Assembly (NCBI GenBank): GCA_038240295.1
Contig: JBBSDW010000023.1
Location: 1 to 27,686, forward strand
Source: JABDDM01 sp038240295
Lineage (GTDB): Bacteria; Bacteroidota; Ignavibacteria; Palsa-1295
Length of the DNA: 27,686 bases
Reading direction: 5' to 3'
The notes beneath the pieces were generated by a model, which saw only the letters and a list, made by a program, of their open reading frames with translations, was not told where the DNA came from and did not search any database. Within the stretch, counting starts at the first letter, position 1. Every line of letters begins with the position of its first letter. Positions 7,040 to 14,914 of this stretch are shown here, piece after piece. Position numbers and translations under genes: made by a program.

Positions 7040-9541
7040 TCAACGTTTATCGGCAAAGAGAGCGATCTTAAACCCATGTACGAATACGCTATCGGCAAAA
7101 ATTCCTTTGCCCGTCAGCAGCCGATCGAAGTCGAAACCGTTCAGCACTATTTGCGGCGCGAAGGCGTCGTAACGATTTGTCCGATACTTATAAAGTGTCC
7201 CAAACGAATCCTCGCTGATCACCGGATGCAGCAACAGCGAATCGATCCTGAGCATGTGCGTACCAACATTTCCAGAGACTCCACCCTCGGTGTAACTATA
7301 GATATCGCCAGGCGTGTAGTGCGTGATCGGTCCAACCGCGAATGTTCCGCCCGCGCTAAAAAGCATTCCGCGCTTTGCAAGAAAGGATGCACGGTCGAGC
7401 CTGAAATTCTTCAGCGAAAGTTTAAGTCCGGCCACAGAATCTCCCGGATTATTTGGGTCGGCCGGTCCGTCGAAAAGATGGACACCATGCAGTTTGCCGT
7501 CGGTGACACTGATCGTCCCGGCGGCAATGACCGGCACCATATCCGGTAGTGGATATTTGATCACGGTTTTCAGGATCGCCAGAGGGTCTTCGTTCGGAGC
7601 AGTCTTCGGAAGCGCTGCGGCCTGGTCGCCTGTAGGCGCGTCGAGATAAATGTCGGGCTGCTTCAGGATTACGCTTCCTGAAAAGAAGCCTTTGCGCATC
7701 AGAAGTTTCGTCCAGTTGATGCCCGAGACGCTTGCCGATTTGAGACTGACAAGTCGCACTCCTTTTTGTGCGGGCTGCAACCGGATGTTTGTCGCTTGCG
7801 CTGACTTATCGGTTCCTTTGATATCGCTCATGCGGATGCTTCCCGCTGGTGTCGTAAGCGAGGTCACCCCTTTGATCGCAAAATTTGCACTGTGGCTAAA
7901 GAAGCTTCCGACGTTCGAGATCGGGGTCGAAGCATCGATCGCAAAATTATGAAGCACGAGCGAAAGCCGCTTGAGTGCATTGATCTCGCGGCTGCGAGGC
8001 AACAGGTCGTAAATCTCTCCGTTGGAGACCGCAAGCGTCTGGACAGTCACCGAGGGCAGCACCTTTGGCAGCGGAAGATTATCGGTCAGCTTGATCGTTG
8101 GAGCCGCAGCGCCAGGTTGCATGAATAGCCTCGGCGAAGAAATGGTGAGCCGCGTGACATGCATCCCTGCCTGCGCCATCAATGCGTTCCAATCGAGCCC
8201 GGTGAATTCAACGTTATCCACGACCACGCGGCGTACTTCTTTCAGCGGGTCGTTCATTTGCACATTGGTCACATGCAACGTCGAATCGATCAGATTGCCA
8301 TTGACGGCAACCACCGAAGCATCGATCTTTCCATTTCGATTCAGATGCGAAATATCCTGCGCATCGAAAGCCGCGCTCTTACTGAAAAATGTTCGCGTAC
8401 CTTTTTGAAAGCTCGGCTCGTCGACAAAAAAGTCGCGAAGCTCGATCGAAGCGTGCTTGATGACCACACCATTTGCACGCGGCGCAGAACCTACCGCGCG
8501 CGATTCCACCACCTCGCCGGCAACAGGAGCGTCTGCGAAGAACACCTCGGCATTATCGATCTTGATCGACTTCGTGGAAATGATCGGAAGATACTTCGAA
8601 AAAAGGTGATTGTTCGTTTCGAAATTAGGAAGCACACCCGGTCGTAAAAAGATCTTCGGCGAGTGAAGCGTGATGCTTCCTGCGAAAAGCCCATCCTGCG
8701 AGAGGAGTTTCCAGTAATCGAAGGCCGCGATCTTGATCGTATCGATGCTGAACTGCTCGAGCGCATTCGGCTGCGCGAATTCGCCTGGCTTGGGCGCAAC
8801 AACTTTTCCATTTTCGGCGAGCTTCACGCCCGTGATGATCAAGCTGTCCTTATTGGGAGAAAGCGTTACATCATGCATCTCGAAGGTGTAGCCATCGCCA
8901 AATTTCTCGTGCACCCAATCCTGAAGCCGTGGCTTCACGACGTACTTGATCGCAACGTTCGGATAGGTCGTGATGATCAACGCTCCTGCGACAGCCGCGA
9001 GGAGCAGCAATGCCACTCCGGAATAGATCAATCGCTTCGAACGGATTCGGCGCTTCGCCAGACGCATCTGCTCGAACTCCGATTTTTCTAAATCCGAACC
9101 TTCGACAACACTTGGCGAAGCCAACATTGACGGACTGGCGGCGAGGGGTGCTGCGCTGAGAGGCTCGCTTGTATCGGCAATCGGCAACGAAGGATCGGTT
9201 ACCAATTCGGAAGGCGGGGTCGCGCTTTCTCCACTCAACGGTGCATCCAACAACGGTAATGGGAAATGCGGGAGCGGAAAAGAAGTGGTTCCGATAGGTG
9301 ATTCAGCAATCGGCCGCGCTGCGTTCACCGTGGACTCCACACTTGGTGAAATATCGGTCGGCAGACTCGCCTGTGGACTGCCATGAATATCGACGATCCC
9401 ATGAATGGTATCCTGCACGCGAAGCGGTTCATGCGACAATCGCCGCAGTTTAAACGCACGTCGTCGCTCAGCGCTATCCGTCGATAGCGCCTCTTCACTT
9501 TGTTCGTCAGGTAAAGATTCTGGAGCGTCGTTATTCATCAC
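7040..9541 (-). CDS. AsmA-like (DUF748-type) envelope protein, N-terminal 833 residues before a premature TGA
   Basis: AsmA-family proteins are inner-membrane-anchored, long beta-rich proteins that span the periplasm and are linked to lipid transport and outer-membrane homeostasis. This one has an unusual Ser/Pro/Ala-rich cytoplasmic region of about 165 residues and one transmembrane helix near 170-192 (LIYSGVALLLLAAVAGALII). The periplasmic part has repeated beta modules: SPNKDSLIITGVKLAEN, then several units ending like FDYWKLLSQDGLFAGSITLHSP, GLDWNALMAQAGMHVTRLTI, INWTKLLMRKGFFSGSVIL and FDFDRLLTGKGIFADSVFV, so the modules recur four or more times. The frame ends at ...ADKR-TGA inside a motif (short DKR followed by a Pro-rich link) that continues downstream in the same frame to 6335, for a total of 1069 codons counting both stops. 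The start at 9541 is the first of two ATGs. It is divergent from transketolase. Confidence 0.82.
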   Translation of the reverse strand: MMNNDAPESLPDEQSEEALSTDSAERRRAFKLRRLSHEPLRVQDTIHGIVDIHGSPQASLPTDISPSVESTVNAARPIAESPIGTTSFPLPHFPLPLLDAPLSGESATPPSELVTDPSLPIADTSEPLSAAPLAASPSMLASPSVVEGSDLEKSEFEQMRLAKRRIRSKRLIYSGVALLLLAAVAGALIITTYPNVAIKYVVKPRLQDWVHEKFGDGYTFEMHDVTLSPNKDSLIITGVKLAENGKVVAPKPGEFAQPNALEQFSIDTIKIAAFDYWKLLSQDGLFAGSITLHSPKIFLRPGVLPNFETNNHLFSKYLPIISTKSIKIDNAEVFFADAPVAGEVVESRAVGSAPRANGVVIKHASIELRDFFVDEPSFQKGTRTFFSKSAAFDAQDISHLNRNGKIDASVVAVNGNLIDSTLHVTNVQMNDPLKEVRRVVVDNVEFTGLDWNALMAQAGMHVTRLTISSPRLFMQPGAAAPTIKLTDNLPLPKVLPSVTVQTLAVSNGEIYDLLPRSREINALKRLSLVLHNFAIDASTPISNVGSFFSHSANFAIKGVTSLTTPAGSIRMSDIKGTDKSAQATNIRLQPAQKGVRLVSLKSASVSGINWTKLLMRKGFFSGSVILKQPDIYLDAPTGDQAAALPKTAPNEDPLAILKTVIKYPLPDMVPVIAAGTISVTDGKLHGVHLFDGPADPNNPGDSVAGLKLSLKNFRLDRASFLAKRGMLFSAGGTFAVGPITHYTPGDIYSYTEGGVSGNVGTHMLRIDSLLLHPVISEDSFGTLYKYRTNRYDAFAPQIVLNGFDFDRLLTGKGIFADSVFVHGFKIALFADKR

Positions 9542-10012
9542 AAGAATGACTCGGTGGTATTATGTTACCGACGCCTTGTCGACTCTTTTCACAAAAGAAT
9601 CACAGGAAGTCGGAATCAACGGCACTTCATTACAAGAGCTCACGTGAAGCGGAGGGGCAATTGCCAGCGTGCGCATATTGACGCAAGAAAATTACCTCGA
9701 TCGAACAACCGTCATAGGAGCGACAGTTGCAAGAACAATCTGCTGAGACTCCAATCAGACTGCGAACACCACAATTCCGAGTCTTGAATCCTTCAAGAAA
9801 TGGATTGGATCCATCGCAACTACGAGCGTAGCAATCAGCACTACCATCTACTAAAGAAAAGAAACACTGATTTGTTCCTTTTGAAAGGCCCATTCGGGGC
9901 ACATCATTTGTTTCTGGCGTGTCAGCACTTCGAGTGACCGGCGACGTATTTTTGTTTGAAATAATGAGTATCCGGTCAAAACCTTAGCCAAAACCTTCGC
10001 AAAAATCATCGA
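9542..10012. other. Divergent intergenic region upstream of transketolase
   Basis: This is about 470 bp between divergent genes and is expected to hold promoters for both. The AT-rich segment at 9940-10012 (including TTTTTGTTTGAAATAATGAG) is the most promoter-like stretch upstream of the transketolase gene, but no specific -10/-33 pair is asserted. No gene, RNA or strong repeat was recognised. Confidence 0.4.
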
Positions 10013-12112
10013 ATGAAGAATCCAGAGACTCTCTCGCAAATCGAGCTCGACCACTTATGCATTAATACGGTACGATTTCTTGCAGTCGATGCGGTGCAGA
10101 AAGCTAACAGCGGACACCCTGGGACTCCGATGGGTCTCGCGCCGCTGGCCTATGTTTTATGGACTCGGCACATGCACTATAATCCGGCGAACCCCGAGTG
10201 GTTCGATCGCGACAGGTTCGTGCTTTCGAACGGGCATGCTTCGATGCTGCAATATGCGATGCTCTATCTTACGGGCTATGATCTGACGCTGGATGAGATC
10301 AAGAATTTTCGGCAGTGGGGTTCGCGAACGGCGGGTCATCCGGAGAGCACGCTTATCAAAGGAATCGAAGTAACGACGGGTCCGCTCGGGCAGGGCTTTG
10401 CTAACGGGGTCGGCATGGGAGTCGCCGAGCAGTTTCTGGCTTCGACGTTCAATCAGCCGGAGCATAAGATCATCGATCATCATACCTACGTTTTTTGCGG
10501 CGATGGTGATTTGGAGGAAGGTATTTCGAGTGAGGCGTCGTCGTTCGCGGGTCATCATCAGCTCGGCAAGCTGATCTATTTTTACGACGATAATAATATA
10601 ACGATCGATGGTTCGACCCGTCTGACCTTCACCGAAGACGTCCACAAACGCTATCTTGCATACGGCTGGCACGTTGCAGAAGTGTTCGATGCGAATAACC
10701 TTGAAGAGATCGACCATGCGATCAACGAAGCGAAATTCGAGCGCGACCGTCCTTCGCTCATCATGGTCCATTCACACATCGGTTTCGGCTCCCCGAACAA
10801 ACAGGATACCTCAAAGGCGCACGGCTCGCCACTCGGCAAAGACGAGACCATACTAACCAAAGAAAATCTCGACTGGCCAATTTCGCCCGCTTTCCTCGTG
10901 CCGGATGAAGTACTTACGTACATGCGAGCCGCTGGTGCAAAAGGAGCGGCGCTTGAAGAAGCCTGGAACAAGAAGTGGACTGCTTACGAGAAGGGTTGTT
11001 CTAAAGAAGCGAAGTCGTTGCAACTTGCGATCGATGGCAAACTCCCGAGCGGTTGGGAATCCGCGCTGCCGACGTTCGCGCCTAAAGATGGCCCAATGGC
11101 AACGCGCACAGCCAGCGGCCAGGTACTCAACGCCATCGCTGCATCAATTCCAACGCTGATCGGAGGCTCTGCCGATCTCAATGAATCGACGTTCGTAAAA
11201 CTCGAAGGCTACGGTGAGTTCGAACCGAGTCCGCTCTTCGGTGGGACGTACAAAGGCCGCATGATCAATTTCGGGATTCGCGAACATGCCATGGGCGCGA
11301 TCCTCAATGGAATGGCAGCGCACGGCGGCACGCATTCTTACGGCTCAACTTTCTTCTGCTTCTCCGATTACATGCGCCCACCCGTTCGGCTTGCCGCACT
11401 CGCAGACGTCCATTCGATCTTCGTCTGGACACACGATAGCGTCGGACTCGGCGAAGACGGCCCAACGCATCAGCCTGTCGAGCATTTGATGGCGTTGCGT
11501 GCCATTCCGCATCTCAACATCGTCAGGCCTGCCGATGCAAACGAAACTGCGATCGGATGGAAGGTCGCTCTTGAACGCGGTGGCCCAACCGGGCTTGTGC
11601 TGAGCCGGCAAAAACTTCCGATCTTGGATCATCGGCGCTGCGCGAGCGCTGAAGGACTGGAACGCGGCGCATACGTAATCAGCGATGCGACGGGCGGCTC
11701 GCCGCAAGCAATTCTCATTGCGACAGGCTCAGAGGTTTCACTCGCGCTCGATGCGCAAGAGTTGCTGGAAAAGTCAGGTGTAAAGACTCGTGTCGTAAGT
11801 ATGCCGAGCTTTGAACTCTTCGAAGAACAAAGCGAAAAATATCAACAGGAAGTGCTGCCTGACGAAGTAACATGTCGGCTTTCGATCGAAATGGGAATTG
11901 CTACTGGCTGGGAGCGCTACGTGGGTGCGCTGGGGGCAAGCCTCTCGATCGATCATTTCGGTGCTTCCGCACCTGCTGAAAAAATTATGGAAGCAATGGG
12001 ATTCACTCCCGGGAACGTCGTCTCGATCGTCAATGGTCTTATGAAAGATACGAAAGCCACGCAAAAGAAGTTGTGGAAGTTTACCCACACACATCCGCTC
12101 GGCCATGCTTAA
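10013..12112 (+). CDS. tkt: Transketolase
   Basis: Transketolase transfers two-carbon ketol units between sugar phosphates in the non-oxidative pentose phosphate pathway, using thiamine diphosphate and a divalent metal. The 699-residue length is typical. Visible landmarks are the N-terminal SGHPGTPMG loop, SNGHASMLQY, the TPP/metal motif GDGDLEEG at residues 163-170 followed by the DDNNITIDG block, then in the pyrimidine domain GIREHAMGAILNGMA (containing the catalytic Glu) and THDSVGLGEDGPTHQPVEHL. The C-terminal domain has LIATGSEVSLALDAQELL and VSMPSFELFEEQ. The gene appears intact. The ATG at 10013 lacks a Shine-Dalgarno but aligns with the normal N-terminus. It stands alone: its downstream neighbour is convergent. 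Confidence 0.97.
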   Translation: MKNPETLSQIELDHLCINTVRFLAVDAVQKANSGHPGTPMGLAPLAYVLWTRHMHYNPANPEWFDRDRFVLSNGHASMLQYAMLYLTGYDLTLDEIKNFRQWGSRTAGHPESTLIKGIEVTTGPLGQGFANGVGMGVAEQFLASTFNQPEHKIIDHHTYVFCGDGDLEEGISSEASSFAGHHQLGKLIYFYDDNNITIDGSTRLTFTEDVHKRYLAYGWHVAEVFDANNLEEIDHAINEAKFERDRPSLIMVHSHIGFGSPNKQDTSKAHGSPLGKDETILTKENLDWPISPAFLVPDEVLTYMRAAGAKGAALEEAWNKKWTAYEKGCSKEAKSLQLAIDGKLPSGWESALPTFAPKDGPMATRTASGQVLNAIAASIPTLIGGSADLNESTFVKLEGYGEFEPSPLFGGTYKGRMINFGIREHAMGAILNGMAAHGGTHSYGSTFFCFSDYMRPPVRLAALADVHSIFVWTHDSVGLGEDGPTHQPVEHLMALRAIPHLNIVRPADANETAIGWKVALERGGPTGLVLSRQKLPILDHRRCASAEGLERGAYVISDATGGSPQAILIATGSEVSLALDAQELLEKSGVKTRVVSMPSFELFEEQSEKYQQEVLPDEVTCRLSIEMGIATGWERYVGALGASLSIDHFGASAPAEKIMEAMGFTPGNVVSIVNGLMKDTKATQKKLWKFTHTHPLGHA

Positions 12113-12171
12113 TGAGACGTTGACGGTGTAAGGATCAAAGAAGACACGGTCGAGCAGATCGATAGATCACT

Positions 12172-12876
12172 TTACACGGCGCTCCAGGTTGACATCATCG
12201 CGATCCAACCCGAGATCGACTCGGAAAACAACTCCATGCCCTCGTAAATCCGAATAGTAAACAGATGTTGATTCTCTCCGTAGGATTCGCCGTGTCTTTC
12301 GTGAACGAGATCACTTACAAATCTTAGAATTCCGCACGGTACCTGATTACGCGTTGCGACGAACGCGATGGCTCCAGATTCCCAATCGGCGCCCAGTGCA
12401 TCGTAATCCTTCACCAACATAGCAAGGTGATCGATACGAAGATCTGAATCGCCGGAGACGATCACACCTTTTCGAATTTCGTACGGTGGCCTTAACGCCC
12501 ATTTGGTATCGAGATCGACGGCATAGAAATTTCGCTCGGCTTCTGCGTCGCCAATCTCTACGTGCAAGTCGTAGATCTCCGTTCGCGTTGCGAGAATGAT
12601 CTCCCCTACCTTGACACGCCCGCCGATCCCACCGCACGTGCCAATGTTCAGCAACCAATCAGGCTTCCAGTTATCGATCGCAAATTGCGTCGCGGCTGCC
12701 GAGCTGATCTTACCCCATCCTACTCGCACGTAGAAGACCCGTACACGGCCTGACGCGTTCTCATAATACCGTGAAAAAACTTCACCGTAAACGAAGGTCG
12801 AGATCTCCCTCACATCCCAAATCTTACACAGTGCCTCCCACTCGGTCGTTGAGGCGATGGCAATCAATCCAATCAT
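12172..12876 (-). CDS. Nucleoside phosphorylase-like protein (MTA/SAH nucleosidase-type)
   Basis: The 234-residue product belongs to the PNP/UDP phosphorylase superfamily. The N-terminal IGLIAIASTTEWEAL (compare the EWEAL/EMEAL of MTA/SAH nucleosidases), the glycine motif VGWGKISSAAATQFAID, the NIGTCGGI block and the active-site region GADWESGAIAFVA are all visible. The last replaces the canonical VDMEGAAIAQV. Members of this branch hydrolyse 5'-methylthioadenosine, S-adenosylhomocysteine or related nucleosides in methionine salvage and quorum-signal chemistry. The exact substrate cannot be read from sequence, and the WES replacement of the family's MEG argues for a variant. The start ATG at 12876 has no Shine-Dalgarno. 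It is convergent with transketolase and divergent, by 55 bp, from the unknown gene at 12932. Confidence 0.75.
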   Translation of the reverse strand: MIGLIAIASTTEWEALCKIWDVREISTFVYGEVFSRYYENASGRVRVFYVRVGWGKISSAAATQFAIDNWKPDWLLNIGTCGGIGGRVKVGEIILATRTEIYDLHVEIGDAEAERNFYAVDLDTKWALRPPYEIRKGVIVSGDSDLRIDHLAMLVKDYDALGADWESGAIAFVATRNQVPCGILRFVSDLVHERHGESYGENQHLFTIRIYEGMELFSESISGWIAMMSTWSAV

Positions 12877-12931
12877 ATTTCATCTTATACTTGGCGGGAC
12901 TCAATCACCAAATCCGCTGTTCTGACGCCCC

Positions 12932-13759
12932 ATGGAAGCAATAAATATACTGGATCTCGAAGGTTCGCCGCTCAAACGCGCTGCGGTAATTAAAGAAGAG
13001 GACAATCCGATCTTCTTTGAAAAGACCTATGGTGCGATGCAGCGGCTGTTTCAGGCGGCTCGCGAAAAGAATGAGCTGCAGTTCGCATTTGCCTTGATGC
13101 CGGAAAATCGGAACATCGCCGGTGAAGACTGGTCGCGGATGACCGAGACGTTTCGCTCGATCGAAGAATTTTTGCAGTTTACGCAGGATGGCGAAATGTC
13201 GCCATTCAAAGTTCGCAGTTCGTTCTCCTTCTATGCCCATCTGGGTTCTGCGGAAGCGTTCTATGAAGTGCCGATGAACATGTTGCGTATTGCGCAAGGC
13301 GATGTCTATGATCTATGGCCATTAGGCTGGGCAGTCAGCCCCGAGCGCAACGAAACGAGCGTCATCGCAGCCATGCGCGAAGCTGCGAAAAAGATCGGAG
13401 ACGATGAACTCGCGAATTCGATCGATCAACTCTTCGATTTCGATCTCGTGCAAGCCTATCTGCACGGCGATTACGTACTCTGGAACGACGGAGTCCATCT
13501 TGGGCGCAGACATCTCGGCGATCCGCAGCTTGTCGATTGGCCGACCTTCAACGCTTCGCTCAATCGTGCGCTCGGATTTTTCCAGATCGTACGTCAGCTG
13601 ATCGGCGAATCACTTGGGACCTTTCGCGAAGCGAAGATCATTCAAGGAGTCGGCAAAGATGGCCTCGAACGCAAGTGGCAGATCCATTATGACGGCGAGC
13701 AGGAGTTCTTCACGATCAAGACAGTCGATACCGACGTAGAGCCTGCGAATGCAGTATAA
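12932..13759 (+). CDS. Conserved-looking hypothetical protein, 275 aa
   Basis: I do not recognise this protein. It has no signal peptide or transmembrane segment and looks like a soluble cytoplasmic alpha/beta protein, rich in acidic and aromatic residues. Visible segments include EDNPIFFEKTYGAMQRLFQ near the N-terminus, a charged central part and a C-terminal beta-like end (WQIHYDGEQEFFTIKTVDTD). Codon use and GC content match the neighbours, and the frame is open with no competing frame of comparable quality, so it is probably real. Its last codons overlap the start of the next gene by 11 nt, which indicates translational coupling with the 71-residue protein. Confidence 0.75.
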   Translation: MEAINILDLEGSPLKRAAVIKEEDNPIFFEKTYGAMQRLFQAAREKNELQFAFALMPENRNIAGEDWSRMTETFRSIEEFLQFTQDGEMSPFKVRSSFSFYAHLGSAEAFYEVPMNMLRIAQGDVYDLWPLGWAVSPERNETSVIAAMREAAKKIGDDELANSIDQLFDFDLVQAYLHGDYVLWNDGVHLGRRHLGDPQLVDWPTFNASLNRALGFFQIVRQLIGESLGTFREAKIIQGVGKDGLERKWQIHYDGEQEFFTIKTVDTDVEPANAV

Positions 13760-13964
13760 GGTCATCCCGACTGCAGAACGAAAGTGGAACGTAGTCGGGA
13801 ATTACGGAGTCGTCCTCGGCACACTCGATCGCTTAGAGACCGGCTATCTTGCAACGCGCGCTACGGACGGCAATGTGATAAAACGCTACCGAATGATCGA
13901 CGCCTTGCGTGAAGCGTTTGGGGAAGAGCATGAGTTTGAGATCGCGGCGCAACCTCTACCATAG
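13749..13964 (+). CDS. Small hypothetical protein, 71 aa, coupled to upstream gene
   Basis: The ATG at 13749 lies inside the last codons of the preceding gene in another frame, an 11-nt overlap typical of coupled translation. The product begins MQYKVIPTAERKWNVVGNYG and looks like a small beta-sheet protein: two strand-like segments (WNVVGNYGVVLGTLD, GYLATRATDGNVIKRY) followed by a helix (MIDALREAFGEEH). The pattern is loosely like small DUF2188-type proteins, in which a strand pair reports a short sequence, but I cannot assign it. It probably acts with the 275-residue partner. Confidence 0.65.
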   Translation: MQYKVIPTAERKWNVVGNYGVVLGTLDRLETGYLATRATDGNVIKRYRMIDALREAFGEEHEFEIAAQPLP

Positions 13965-13999
13965 GAAATTCTTCGGCCACTCCCTCCTGTTGCTTCGGC

Positions 14000-14210
14000 A
14001 TGAAGAACGAACTTACCTTTATCGTTGAAGATGCGGCCGAAAGGCGGGTACAGCGCACAGGCAGTTGAAGCGGGAATCGTTACCGAAGCCGATACCATCG
14101 AGCAACTTCGGGCAATGGTGCGTGATGCCGTCGATTGTCATTTCAATCAGGAAAACAAACCAAGGCTCATTCATCTACATTTCGTGCACGACGAAGTCAT
14201 CGCGGCGTAA
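14000..14210 (+). pseudogene. HicB-like antitoxin-type protein, frameshifted
   Basis: Two frames join into one recognisable small protein. The ATG at 14000 encodes MKNELTFIVEDAAE. The other frame continues GGYSAQAVEAGIVTEADT, then IEQLRAMVRDAVDCHF and a C-terminal RLIHLHFVHDEVIAA. Together they match the ~69-residue HicB-type partial RNase-H-like antitoxin family (MKNEL..., EGGY.A.A, I.TEADT...LR.MVRDAV.CHF, IRLHFV.DE). The join needs removal of one A from the run at 14040-14042 (GCC GAA AGG CGG becomes GCC GAA GGC GGG); the span of 211 nt is 3n+1, as expected for one inserted base. Unrepaired, the ATG frame stops after 22 codons. No HicA toxin gene follows; pgsA starts 60 bp downstream. An internal TTG at 14025 could give a 61-residue product lacking the first strand. 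It is a relic or a sequencing error. Confidence 0.75.
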
Positions 14211-14270
14211 GAACCCAGTCAAACGCGGTCGCTTCATCGGCCCAATTTCTTACGGGTGTATTTTTGCGGC

Positions 14271-14867
14271 ATGGAAGCCCGCTTAAAGAAAGATCCTCTC
14301 GCCCCGTTTCGCACGAAGCGTGAAATCTGGACGCCCGCCAATTTAATCAGCTTCGTGCGCATGCTCATGGTCGTGCCAGCGATCCTGGCACTATCGCATG
14401 GACGCGCACGAATGGCAGCAGCGATCTTCGCAATCGCATTTGCAACCGATCTGCTCGATGGATTCGTAGCTCGCAGAACCGGCGACGTTAGCGAATATGG
14501 AAAGATCATCGACCCGCTTGCGGACAAAGTTTTTGTTGGTTCTGTCGTGATAGCGATGCTTGTATTCGGTATGGTGCCGGTCTGGTTCGTTGCGATGATC
14601 CTCTCGCGCGACATCATCATCCTCGTCGCAGGCATGTGGGCCGGGCGAAAATTCAAGGTCGTCCTCCCCTCCAATTATTATGGCAAATCGGCGGTCCTCA
14701 CGATCTCCCTCACTCTGTTTCTGATCGTCCTCCACGTCGCAGGCATAGCGATCAGTCTGTTTGAGGGACTCAGTGTGATTTTAATGATCGTCTCGGTCTT
14801 CGTCTATGGCGCTCGTCTTTTAAAACTTATGCGCGAGTTCGACCGAGCGGGAGCAGCCGTCGCTTAG
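14271..14867 (+). CDS. pgsA: CDP-diacylglycerol--glycerol-3-phosphate 3-phosphatidyltransferase
   Basis: PgsA makes phosphatidylglycerophosphate from CDP-diacylglycerol and glycerol-3-phosphate, the committed step to phosphatidylglycerol and cardiolipin, in the inner membrane. The CDP-alcohol phosphotransferase signature is complete in the segment DLLDGFVARRTGDVSEYG followed by KIIDPLADK, with D60, D63, D81 and D85 as the metal/substrate aspartates and G64, A67, R68 and G77 between them. The remainder is five or six hydrophobic segments as expected. ATG at 14271 gives 198 residues. A GTG at 14256 would add five residues, and nothing favours it. PssA and other CDP-alcohol transferases share the motif; the TPANLISFVRM N-terminus and overall length favour PgsA. 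Confidence 0.9.
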   Translation: MEARLKKDPLAPFRTKREIWTPANLISFVRMLMVVPAILALSHGRARMAAAIFAIAFATDLLDGFVARRTGDVSEYGKIIDPLADKVFVGSVVIAMLVFGMVPVWFVAMILSRDIIILVAGMWAGRKFKVVLPSNYYGKSAVLTISLTLFLIVLHVAGIAISLFEGLSVILMIVSVFVYGARLLKLMREFDRAGAAVA

Positions 14868-14914
14868 TCTTTTCGCTCTCGTATCTTTGAAGCTCAATAT
14901 TCATTCAGCAATAA

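Noticed and set aside
7040..7042. TGA as selenocysteine or as a genome-wide sense codon
   Set aside because: TGA ends the endonuclease gene (6293-6295) and the M3-like and 25947 genes normally. AsmA-like proteins are not selenoproteins, and no selenocysteine insertion hairpin was sought or seen.
6632..7549. 305-residue plus-strand frame across the AsmA-like gene
   Set aside because: It crosses the two AsmA-like segments in antisense and shows no recognisable domain; the beta-module pattern is only on the minus strand.
14256..14270. GTG start five codons upstream of pgsA
   Set aside because: ATG at 14271 is the simpler start and nothing in the sequence favours the GTG.
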